DNA of 64,000 bases from JBHJGS01 sp050331575 (GTDB lineage Bacteria; Pseudomonadota; Alphaproteobacteria; Sphingomonadales; Rhodothalassiaceae): NCBI GenBank assembly GCA_050331575.1, contig JBHJGS010000021.1, forward strand, positions 1 to 64,000, given 5' to 3'. Under the pieces are notes generated by a model. That model had not been told where the DNA came from, ran no database searches, and was given only the letters and a program-made list of their open reading frames with translations. This document shows, in pieces, positions 34,757-42,610 of the stretch. A program made the translations under genes and the position numbers. Position 1 is the stretch's first letter. Each line of letters begins with the position of its first letter.

Positions 34757-35931
34757 TCCCACCCATGATCGTACGCCGCCAGGCTTTGTGCCTGCTGGGC
34801 GCGGCGGCCGGTTTGGCCGTGCTGTCGCCGCCGGCCGCGGGGCAGCAGACCGCCCCGCCGCTGTTGAGCGCGGCCCGCGCCCGCGGCATCCGCCTAGGAG
34901 CGGCGATGGATTTCGCATCTGACTGGGGCGATGCCGCGCTGCTGGATCTGATGCGCCAACAGGTCGATCTGGTCGTGATGGAAAATGGCGGCAAGTGGAA
35001 AGCGATCGAGCCGCAGCCCAACAGCTATCACTGGCAGCGCTTCGATCGCGCTCTGGCCTTCGCCGCCGGGGCCGGGCATGCGCTGGCCTGGCATACTCTG
35101 CTGTGGCAGAATGGCGGCATGCCGGAGTTTCTGCACCGGCCGCTCAGCGCCCGCGATGTGGCAGACCGCTATCGCCATCCGCAAGGGCAATTGAGCGCGG
35201 CCAATGCCTGGGCGCATTTGCATGGCCATCTCAACCGGGTCGCCGGCCGCGTCGGTGACCGGTTCTGGCGGATCGATGTCGCCAACGAGATGTTCCAGTG
35301 GCAGGAACAGCCGAATGAATTGATGGACGCGCACGGGTTTCGGCGCGGCATGTGGTGGGCCACCCTGGGCGGGCCGGAGGGCCCATACTGGTTGGACCGG
35401 GTCTTCGTGCAAGCCCGCCGGCGCTTTCCCAACGCCCGCCTGATCTTGAATGATTGGGGCCATGAAGGCGCCGAGGGCTGGCTGCAACGCAAGCGCGGCT
35501 ATCTGTTGGACTGGGTGACGGGGGCAGTTGCCCGCGGCTGCCCGATCGACGGCATCGGCTTGCAGAGCCATCTGATCGCCGGCACCGCCTATGACGAAAC
35601 GGGACTGGCCGATTTCTGCCGGAAGATCGCCGATTTGGGCCTGCGCCTGCACATCACCGAACTGGATGTCGACGAAACCCGGCTGCCGAAATGGTGGAGC
35701 CGGGCGCAGAAGGATCGCGCTGTGGCCGATCTGGCGGCCAGGCATGTCCGCACCGTCGCAGCCAGCGGCGCGCTTGCCGAACTGAGTTTCTGGCACTTGC
35801 GCTCCGATCTGAACCATCTGGCGCACAAATATGAAAGCACCCAGCTGTCGCCTTCCCCCTTTTCCGGCGCCTCTGAGCCCTTGCCGCTTTATGACGCGCT
35901 TGTCACCGCGCTGACCAAGACCGGCCCCTGA
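34753..35931 (+). CDS. GH10 endo-1,4-beta-xylanase-like glycanase
   Basis: A 392-residue glycoside hydrolase family 10 protein. The signal peptide (VRRQALCLLGAAAGLAVL) has a twin Arg, so Tat export is possible. The TIM barrel shows MENGGKWKAIEPQPNSYHW, AWHTLLW, the acid/base Glu179 in DVANE and the nucleophile Glu303 in ITELDV. GH10 enzymes cut beta-1,4-xylan. Coupled to an acetyltransferase and placed in an EPS locus, this one more likely trims the organism's own polymer in the periplasm than degrades plant xylan; that is inference. Confidence 0.9.
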   Translation: MIPPMIVRRQALCLLGAAAGLAVLSPPAAGQQTAPPLLSAARARGIRLGAAMDFASDWGDAALLDLMRQQVDLVVMENGGKWKAIEPQPNSYHWQRFDRALAFAAGAGHALAWHTLLWQNGGMPEFLHRPLSARDVADRYRHPQGQLSAANAWAHLHGHLNRVAGRVGDRFWRIDVANEMFQWQEQPNELMDAHGFRRGMWWATLGGPEGPYWLDRVFVQARRRFPNARLILNDWGHEGAEGWLQRKRGYLLDWVTGAVARGCPIDGIGLQSHLIAGTAYDETGLADFCRKIADLGLRLHITELDVDETRLPKWWSRAQKDRAVADLAARHVRTVAASGALAELSFWHLRSDLNHLAHKYESTQLSPSPFSGASEPLPLYDALVTALTKTGP

Positions 35932-35999
35932 TCCGCCACAGTTCGACCGCATTCGGGCAGAAGATCAGCGCAGCGACGCAAGCGACAGGCGGAGGGGTG

Positions 36000-37094
36000 A
36001 TGCGCGTCATACTGATTTCGCCCGGTGGCACCACCGCCGGCGGCGGCATGGGCACGGTTGCCCGGTCAATCGTGCAGGCTCTGGGCGCGGAGCATCCGCA
36101 TATTCAGGTGCATGTTCTGGATCCGCGCGGTGAGGGCCCGGTGCTGGCCAGTCTGCCGCGCACGGTTGTCACCTTGTTGCACTTTGTCTGGCTGACCCTG
36201 AGCCGCAGGGCCGATCTGGTCCACGTCAATCTGGCCGAGCGTCTCAGCGTGCCGCGCAAGAGCCTGTTCATCGCCTGGGCGCAGCTGTTGGGCCTGCCCG
36301 TGGTCGCACACCATCATGGCGCGGAGTTCATCGAGGAATATGACCGACGGGGGCCGCTCTATCGCCGGCTGGTGCGCTGGTGCGTCCACAGCGTCGACCA
36401 TAATCTGGTTCTGGGCCGGCCCTGGCAGGCCTTTCTGGTCGAGCGCCTCGGCGTGCCGACCGACCACGTCAGCCTGCTCTATAATGCCATCGCCGATCCG
36501 GGCCGACGGCCGACGCCGGAGCCGCTGCGGCATCGGCCCGCCCGGCTGGTGCTGATCGCCAATCTCAGCCCGCGCAAGGGCGTGTCGGAGCTGTTGCAGG
36601 CAGTCGAGCGCCTGGTCGCCGAAGGGCGCGACATTGACTTGCGCCTGCTCGGCGGCGGCCAGGTGGCGCGCTACCGCGAAGAGGCCGCGGCGCGCGGTCT
36701 GGCCGGGCGCTGCCGTTTCGATGGCTGGGTCGGGCCGGCAACGGTGCGCCAGGCGCTGCAGGAGGCCGATCTGTTCATCCTGCCCTCGTTCAACGAAGGC
36801 CTGCCCATGGCGATTCTGGAGGCCCTGGGCACGGGCGTGCCGGTGGTGACCACGCCGGTGGGATCAATCCCGGAAGTGCTGGCAGATGGCCGCACCGCCC
36901 GCCTAGTCGCCCCGGGAGATGCGGAGGGCTTGGCCCGGGCGCTTGCCGGCCTGCTGGATGATGCCGCCGCCCGGCAGTCCCTGGCCGATCAGGGACGGCA
37001 CCTGTTTGAACAGGCATTTGGCATGTCCGGCTATATCGAGCGACTGCTGGGGCTTTACGCCGGTCTGACCGGATCGGTTCGGGTACGCGTCTGA
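36000..37094 (+). CDS. Glycosyltransferase family 4
   Basis: A 364-residue GT-B enzyme. The N-terminal PGGTTAGGGMGTVARSIV is the acceptor-side loop. The C-terminal donor domain has LSPRKGVSELLQAV, FDGWVG and the E-x7-E region FNEGLPMAILEALGTGVPVV. Retaining transferases of this type add sugars from nucleotide donors at the inner membrane. ATG 36000 is preferred since GGAGG lies 4 bases upstream; a GTG 3 bases earlier is too close. The last 40 bases overlap the convergent sulfotransferase gene. Confidence 0.9.
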   Translation: MRVILISPGGTTAGGGMGTVARSIVQALGAEHPHIQVHVLDPRGEGPVLASLPRTVVTLLHFVWLTLSRRADLVHVNLAERLSVPRKSLFIAWAQLLGLPVVAHHHGAEFIEEYDRRGPLYRRLVRWCVHSVDHNLVLGRPWQAFLVERLGVPTDHVSLLYNAIADPGRRPTPEPLRHRPARLVLIANLSPRKGVSELLQAVERLVAEGRDIDLRLLGGGQVARYREEAAARGLAGRCRFDGWVGPATVRQALQEADLFILPSFNEGLPMAILEALGTGVPVVTTPVGSIPEVLADGRTARLVAPGDAEGLARALAGLLDDAAARQSLADQGRHLFEQAFGMSGYIERLLGLYAGLTGSVRVRV

Positions 37095-38083
37095 TGGTCC
37101 GGTGCGGGCATGGCATAGCCGGCGCGGGCCATGGTGTCGCCGGCCAGACGCTGGAACAGCCGCCGCTGCCGACCGGTCCACTGCACCGGCCGCTCGGCGG
37201 GGTTGAAATCGGCGCGGGGATGCACCGGTTGCCAACTGACCGCCCCGTCCCGGCGCGACAGTTCGGACGAGCCAAGCACGGGCAACCGGTTGATGCCGTC
37301 CAGATCGGCGCGGACCGGGTCCAAGCCCAGAAAGCCGCAGGCCTCCAACAAATGCCCGCGCGGATCGGCCAGCACATCTTCATAGCGCCACAGCCGCAGA
37401 CGCGCGCGGTCGGCCGCAGCGCTCACCGCCAGGGCGGTCTCCGTGGCGTGGCGCCACTCCAGGCACAGATCCGCAAAGGTCTTGCCGAATCGCTTGGGCG
37501 GCCAGGTCTTCATGGTCGACTGCAGCAGATGCGGGCCAGAGCGGGTCAGCACCAGGGCTTGCGCATCGGGAAACAGGGCCGGCGCATAGGCCAAGAAGCG
37601 CGTATGCGGAACTTTGAACACCAGCGTGTGCGCCTCAGGGTGGGCAGCCCGGGCACGCGCGATCAAGCCGCCGGTGACATGCGCCAACAAATCCAGATCA
37701 CCCAAGACCGCCGCATTGCCGGCATAAAGGTCAAGAAACGCCGCCTCGGCCCGTCGCCAATGCGGCACGGCGGCCAGCAGCGGCAATTCCCGGATGCCCA
37801 AAGGGTCGGCGACAAGGTCGGAATGCAGGCCGAGCAGGGCTTGCAGATAATTCGTGCCCGAGCGCGGCATGACGCCGTACAGCACCGCCACACGCGGGCC
37901 ATCTCGCCCGGCGATTGCGCGCACAATCCTGGCCAGTCGCGCACATTGCTCGGCATCCGGTCCACCATCGCGATAGTCGCCGACCCGGGTGCTCGATCGG
38001 CGCAGCAGCCGGCGCAACCAGAAATCCATGTCGCCCAGCCGGGTGTCGGCCAGGCGTTGCCACAGCTCGGATCGCTCGATCAT
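37055..38083 (-). CDS. Sulfotransferase family protein (EPS locus)
   Basis: A 342-residue protein. VLYGVMPRSGTNYLQALLG carries the PAPS 5'-phosphosulfate loop, and ALVLTRSGPHLLQSTMKTW is the likely 3'-phosphate segment. WRYEDVLADPRGHLLEACGFLGL is the conserved C-terminal region. It probably sulfates the polysaccharide or its lipid-linked unit. Its ATG (38083-38081) shares CATG with the start of the divergent sulfotransferase gene, so there is no intergenic space between them. Confidence 0.8.
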   Translation of the reverse strand: MIERSELWQRLADTRLGDMDFWLRRLLRRSSTRVGDYRDGGPDAEQCARLARIVRAIAGRDGPRVAVLYGVMPRSGTNYLQALLGLHSDLVADPLGIRELPLLAAVPHWRRAEAAFLDLYAGNAAVLGDLDLLAHVTGGLIARARAAHPEAHTLVFKVPHTRFLAYAPALFPDAQALVLTRSGPHLLQSTMKTWPPKRFGKTFADLCLEWRHATETALAVSAAADRARLRLWRYEDVLADPRGHLLEACGFLGLDPVRADLDGINRLPVLGSSELSRRDGAVSWQPVHPRADFNPAERPVQWTGRQRRLFQRLAGDTMARAGYAMPAPDHQTRTRTDPVRPA

Positions 38084-39071
38084 GTCTGACGTACCCCCGT
38101 TTTCCGGTCCGCTGGTCCTGGTCGGCCAGGCGCGCAGCGGTTCCACGCTCCTGACCCGGCTGCTCGCCGAAAGCGGCCATTTCTGCCTGGTCAACGACGC
38201 GTATCTGCTGCAGGCCATGGACGACATAATGGGGCAGAATGGGGCGGAGATTAGGCGCCTTTCGGACTTCTGCCACCTCTGCATCGATCGGGTTGCTGAG
38301 CGCTCCACCGCCGACGGCGTGCGCACGATCAACCGCTCGGTTCTGCTCAGCGCGGCCGATATCGATGCTCTGCGCAGCCGGGCCGACGCCCTCGTTCAAG
38401 CGGCCGGGACCCCAGCTGGGATCCTGCAGGCCGTTCTACAAGAGACCGCCCAGCGTGCCGGCGCACGGGTCTGGGGCTGGAACAGCCCGCAAGACTATCT
38501 GCAGATCGACCGCATCGCGCGGCTTTATCCGCACGCGCGGTTCGTGTTCCTGATCCGCGACCCGTTCGCAGTGCTGCGGTCATACAAGAGCCTGCCGGCC
38601 TATTGGGGGGCGGAGCGCAACCGCTACCATCCGGTTCTGCAGGCGCTGGTCTGGCGCAATGTGGTCCGCGAGCATCGTCGGCTGGCCGACCAGATGCCAG
38701 AGCGCGTGCGCCTTGTGCGGTATGAGGATCTGGTCGAAGCGCCGCAGGCGGTGTGGACGGAGCTGGCCACGCTGACCGGCGCCTTTCCGCCCCCGCCGGC
38801 TCCGCAAAGCCTCGACCGCAACAGTTCCAGGGCCGCGCGCGCCCAAGCGCTCAGCCGGGTGGAGCAATGGCTGTGTGGCCGGCTGACCGCGCCGGACCGG
38901 TCCGGGCTGGGCTATCAGGCACCGGCGCCGCTGGCCGGCCCTCTGGGATTGGGCGATCTGATAGCGGCCAGCTTCCGCGCCGGCCTGTATTACAGCCGCA
39001 AGGCCGCCGGCTCGCGGGACATGCGCGGCCGCATCGCCCGCGCCATCCGCCGCACGGCGGCGCGGGCATGA
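38082..39071 (+). CDS. Sulfotransferase family protein (EPS locus, divergent copy)
   Basis: A 329-residue protein with the PAPS loop VLVGQARSGSTLLTRLLA at residues about 9-26, a 3'-phosphate segment FVFLIRDPFAVLRSYKSLP and VRLVRYEDLVEAP. It differs enough from the neighbour at 37055-38083 to suggest a different acceptor position. It is coupled by ATGA to the flippase gene, tying sulfation to polymer export. The start is the shared CATG; the next plausible start would delete part of the PAPS loop. Confidence 0.82.
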   Translation: MSDVPPFSGPLVLVGQARSGSTLLTRLLAESGHFCLVNDAYLLQAMDDIMGQNGAEIRRLSDFCHLCIDRVAERSTADGVRTINRSVLLSAADIDALRSRADALVQAAGTPAGILQAVLQETAQRAGARVWGWNSPQDYLQIDRIARLYPHARFVFLIRDPFAVLRSYKSLPAYWGAERNRYHPVLQALVWRNVVREHRRLADQMPERVRLVRYEDLVEAPQAVWTELATLTGAFPPPPAPQSLDRNSSRAARAQALSRVEQWLCGRLTAPDRSGLGYQAPAPLAGPLGLGDLIAASFRAGLYYSRKAAGSRDMRGRIARAIRRTAARA

Positions 39072-40357
39072 TCGCGGCGATTCGGCGGCGCTCGGCCAGG
39101 CTCTGGCGCTCGGGCAGCCTGCGCCAGTCGGCCTTGGGCTTTACCCTGCAGATCGCCGGCAAGGCGTTGGCCATGCTTGTGGTGCTGATGCTGACCCGCG
39201 CACTGGACCCGGCCGACTATGGCCGCTTCGCCTATGCCCGGTCCTGGGTGTTTCTGGCCGGCCCGCTGGCGACCCTGGGGCTGGGCTATGCCGCCCACCG
39301 CTTCGTGCCGGGCTATCTGGCCCGCGGTGATTATGCTTTGGCCACCGGCTATGTGCTGCTGGCCGCTGGCGTCGCCGCGGCCATGGCGCTGCCGGCCATG
39401 GCCGGTCTGGCCTTGGTGACCGGGGCGATGGCGCTGGGCGTGCTGCCGGTGGCGCTGATGGTGACGCTGCGCCCGCCGATGCAGGCCCTGGGGCTTGCCG
39501 GCTTGTCCTTCGCGCCGCTGCTGACCTTGGCGCCGCTGCTGCAGGCGCTCGGCTTGGCTGGTCTGGCCGCTGCCGATGCATTGACCTATTCCGCCGCCAT
39601 CGCGGTGTTTCTGTCCGCTCTGTTCGTTGCCGCGCTGGTTCAGGTCGGCGGCTTGGCACTGGCCTGGGTGCGCCGCGCCGGGGTTGACCGGCCACAGCTC
39701 AAACCGCGCGCCTGGTTCGGCGTGGCCGGCCCGCTGACCGTCTCGTCTTTGGCCATGGTGATCTACCAGCAGGCCGATCTCCTGGTCGTCGGCGCGACCC
39801 GGCCAGCTGAGGAAGCCGCACTCTACAGCCTGGGGCTGGCCCTGGCCTTGCTGTTGTCGGTGGTCGCCACCTCCGTGTCGGCGGTGTATGTGCCGCGGCT
39901 GGCGCGCGCGGTGGACTCCGGCGACACAGACGCCTTGCAGCAGCTGGCGCGGCAGAGCGCTCTGGCCTACGCGCTGCCGGTGGCTGCGGGCCTGGCGGGA
40001 TTTGCCGTTCTAGGCCCGGCGATCCTGCCCATGTTCGGGGCCTTCTACAGTCAAGCCTTTGCGGTGCTTATGCTGCTTGGCGCAGCGGAACTGGTGCTGG
40101 CCCTGTCAGAGCCGGCAGGCCAGATGCTGAACCTGACCGGTCGCCATCGGCACAATGCCGCCCTGGTCTGTTGCGGCGCTGCGATCAACCTGGTGCTGAC
40201 GTTGATCCTGGTGCCGCGCTTCGGGTTCGTTGCCGCTGCCGCAGTGACGCTTGGTGTGGCTAGTCTGTGGAGCCTGGCGCGGCTGCTTCTGCTTCGCCGC
40301 TGTTGCGGGCTGTGGGTTGGGATTGCGGCAACGGTTCGGTCGCACGTTCAGCCCTGA
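39068..40357 (+). CDS. Polysaccharide flippase, Wzx/PST family
   Basis: A 429-residue membrane protein with about 12-14 hydrophobic segments. ALDPADYGRFAYARSWVFLAGPLATLGL is the typical first-helix pair, and EPAGQMLNLTGRH with LTLILVPRFGFVAAA the C-terminal pattern. It would move the undecaprenyl-linked repeat unit across the inner membrane. Start by ATGA overlap with the sulfotransferase. The final 98 bases overlap the convergent methyltransferase gene, an unusually long antiparallel coding overlap. Confidence 0.88.
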   Translation: MIAAIRRRSARLWRSGSLRQSALGFTLQIAGKALAMLVVLMLTRALDPADYGRFAYARSWVFLAGPLATLGLGYAAHRFVPGYLARGDYALATGYVLLAAGVAAAMALPAMAGLALVTGAMALGVLPVALMVTLRPPMQALGLAGLSFAPLLTLAPLLQALGLAGLAAADALTYSAAIAVFLSALFVAALVQVGGLALAWVRRAGVDRPQLKPRAWFGVAGPLTVSSLAMVIYQQADLLVVGATRPAEEAALYSLGLALALLLSVVATSVSAVYVPRLARAVDSGDTDALQQLARQSALAYALPVAAGLAGFAVLGPAILPMFGAFYSQAFAVLMLLGAAELVLALSEPAGQMLNLTGRHRHNAALVCCGAAINLVLTLILVPRFGFVAAAAVTLGVASLWSLARLLLLRRCCGLWVGIAATVRSHVQP

Positions 40358-41165
40358 CCACCGTGTCCGGCTCCTCCGCCGCCTGCCTGGCGGGGACGAG
40401 CGTGCCCGCCTGCACCGGCCGGGTCACGAACATCGCGGTGGGCCAAATCGCATAGACGGACAGATACAGCACTGGCTGCCGGCAGCCCCTCTCTTCCAGA
40501 AAATTTGCGTTCTGCAACAGGTCGCCATGTTTGGGGTTGTAGTAGGCAATGTAGATCTTTTTGCCTGACGCCCGATGATGAGCCTCCAACCGCGCGACGA
40601 GTCGCTCCATGACCATCTGGGAGAACGGGTTGAACATGAAGATAAACAAATTCTCATCAGGAAAATCATAGTCGATCACGTCCGCGCACACGCTTTCAAT
40701 ATTGTTGCATTTCTGCTTAGGATTGCGGAAGCGTGACAGATTTTCTTCGCATAGGGCATGCAGATGGGCGGAGAATTCGATGCCGACAATGCGCTTGAAC
40801 GGGTAGTTTGACGCATAGAACAGCATCCGCCCCTTGCCCGAGCCGACATCGATGAACACGACGTCATTCAAATCGTCCGGAATGCTTTCGATCGCCCGTT
40901 TCAGCGCGGAAATCGGTGTCGGCACATAATCCTCGGCAAAGGCCTTGTGCTCGGACTCGAATTCCAACTCGTCCAGCGCCACGTCATGGGCGGTCTGGAC
41001 ATTGTGCCGGCGGTCGAAGCGCTGCTCCTGCCAGTCCGCAAAGTTGACCGCCAGATTGCGCAAGATCAGCTTCGTCGTGCGCCACGGACCGTCCCGGCGC
41101 AGATGGCGGACGAGCGCCTTCACCGCATCGCCGGGGCTTAAAGAAACCATGGTCGGGAGATCCAT
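40260..41165 (-). CDS. SAM-dependent methyltransferase
   Basis: A 301-residue class I methyltransferase. VVFIDVGSGKGRMLFYAS is motif I, VGIEFSAHLHALCEENL motif II, and FIFMFNPFSQMVMERLV follows. It likely methylates a sugar of the polymer. It lies 35 bases after the O-antigen ligase gene at the end of the minus-strand operon. ATG 41165 is used although AAGGA abuts it directly; the ATG at 41150 is an alternative. The Ala/Glu-rich C-terminus is the part overlapping the flippase gene. Confidence 0.82.
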   Translation of the reverse strand: MDLPTMVSLSPGDAVKALVRHLRRDGPWRTTKLILRNLAVNFADWQEQRFDRRHNVQTAHDVALDELEFESEHKAFAEDYVPTPISALKRAIESIPDDLNDVVFIDVGSGKGRMLFYASNYPFKRIVGIEFSAHLHALCEENLSRFRNPKQKCNNIESVCADVIDYDFPDENLFIFMFNPFSQMVMERLVARLEAHHRASGKKIYIAYYNPKHGDLLQNANFLEERGCRQPVLYLSVYAIWPTAMFVTRPVQAGTLVPARQAAEEPDTVVRAERATEPLPQSQPTARNSGEAEAAAPGSTD

Positions 41166-41200
41166 TCCTTGCCGGTCCCGGGAACAGCAGGCAGCCAAGT

Positions 41201-42610
41201 TCAGGGCTTGCGGTCTTGGCGCTCCGACTGGGACGGCCAAGGCAGCTTGCTCTGTTGGTCGCTATGCAGACTAGGTACTCCAGTCTTGTCAAAACGCTGG
41301 CGTCGCTCTTTTCGTGCAAATGCCTGAGCGCGTCGCTGCTGGCTGCGGTCGGTCAATATGAGGGGCGCTTGCCGCGCCGCTAGCAGCGCGAGCACGAGAC
41401 AGACCCAATGCAGCCGATGCGCCACCGGCAACACCGTTTCAGACACGGACAAAAGCCCCAAAACACCCAGAAGGGTTAGCGCGTAAAGGCCCAGCTGGCG
41501 ATCGCCATAGCGCAAAGCCAGCGCGCTGCGCAAAGCGGCGGCGCCGATCATCGCCAAGAAAAGCAGCAAGCCGGCCAGACCCAAATCGACGGTCAGGTCG
41601 AGAAACGCATTATGGCCGGCATTGATGCCCCATTCCTCGACAAATCGGTATAGCGGTCCGTATTGCAGGTCCCATAGGGCACTGTAGCCATGGCCGAGCA
41701 TCGGCCGCTCCGCCACCAGCGCGGCCAATTCCTGCCAAATGAAGGTGCGGCCGGTGAAGGTGGCGTCTTTGCCCACCGCTTGGGTCAGCATTTCTGGTGC
41801 GGTCACCGCCAGGGTCACCAAAATTCCGCCCAGCGCCCCCGCGGCCAAAGCCATCGCCGCGAAAACCCGCAGATCGCCGCGGCTCAGCGGTGCAGCCAAA
41901 GCAACACCGAACGCCATCACAACCACCAGCAGCGAGGTCTTCGAGCCGGTCAGGGCGATAAAGACGAGGATCAAGAGGGTGCAAAGCATCGCACGGCGGG
42001 GACCGATAGCCTGACCCTGCCACACCAGCACAAGCGCCGGCACGGCAAGCGCCAACACATTCCCGGCGACATTCTTATGGCCGAATACGCCGTGCAACAG
42101 GCCGGCATGTTCCATCTGATGCAGCGCCTGCCCCGGTGCTATGGCCAGCAGCACAAACGAGCTGATCACCAGCAACAAGAGGACAGCCAGGACCACTCTG
42201 GCCGCCCCAACGGCTCCGAAGCGGCCGTGCAGCACCAGCGCGAACAGGCTGGTCATGAGCAGGGCAACCGCCCCGCGCAGCGTGGCGCCCGGCTGAACGG
42301 ACCACAGGATCGATGCCAAGGTCAGGCCGTGAAACAACCATAGGAGCGGCAGCTGCCGAGCAAGGGACCCTAAGCTTCGCCAGTTCGCCGCAGCCAGCGC
42401 CAGGATCCCGGCATAGCTCAACAAGAACACGCGGCGATACGGGTTGGCCGCGCCCGGAGGCAGTGCCTCCGGCAAACCATAGAGCGCGGTTAGCAGCCGC
42501 GTGCTGCAAAACAAAAGCACCAGCACCCCGGCAATCAGCGCCTCGGCCCGTCCCAGCCAGGGCGTATGGCGGCGAGCCGGACCAGCGTCGGCGGCGCTGG
42601 CGACACTCAC
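41201..42610 (-). CDS. O-antigen ligase/Wzy-type polymerase family protein
   Basis: A 469-residue inner-membrane protein with roughly 12 hydrophobic segments and a large periplasmic loop (TFTGRTFIWQELAALVAERPMLGHGYSALWD), the signature of the Wzy/WaaL family. HGVFGHKNVAGN fits the conserved loop before it. In a locus with Wzx and Wzz it is most likely the polymerase, but ligase cannot be excluded. The GTG start at 42610 overlaps the kinase stop (GTGA). Confidence 0.85.
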   Translation of the reverse strand: MSVASAADAGPARRHTPWLGRAEALIAGVLVLLFCSTRLLTALYGLPEALPPGAANPYRRVFLLSYAGILALAAANWRSLGSLARQLPLLWLFHGLTLASILWSVQPGATLRGAVALLMTSLFALVLHGRFGAVGAARVVLAVLLLLVISSFVLLAIAPGQALHQMEHAGLLHGVFGHKNVAGNVLALAVPALVLVWQGQAIGPRRAMLCTLLILVFIALTGSKTSLLVVVMAFGVALAAPLSRGDLRVFAAMALAAGALGGILVTLAVTAPEMLTQAVGKDATFTGRTFIWQELAALVAERPMLGHGYSALWDLQYGPLYRFVEEWGINAGHNAFLDLTVDLGLAGLLLFLAMIGAAALRSALALRYGDRQLGLYALTLLGVLGLLSVSETVLPVAHRLHWVCLVLALLAARQAPLILTDRSQQRRAQAFARKERRQRFDKTGVPSLHSDQQSKLPWPSQSERQDRKP

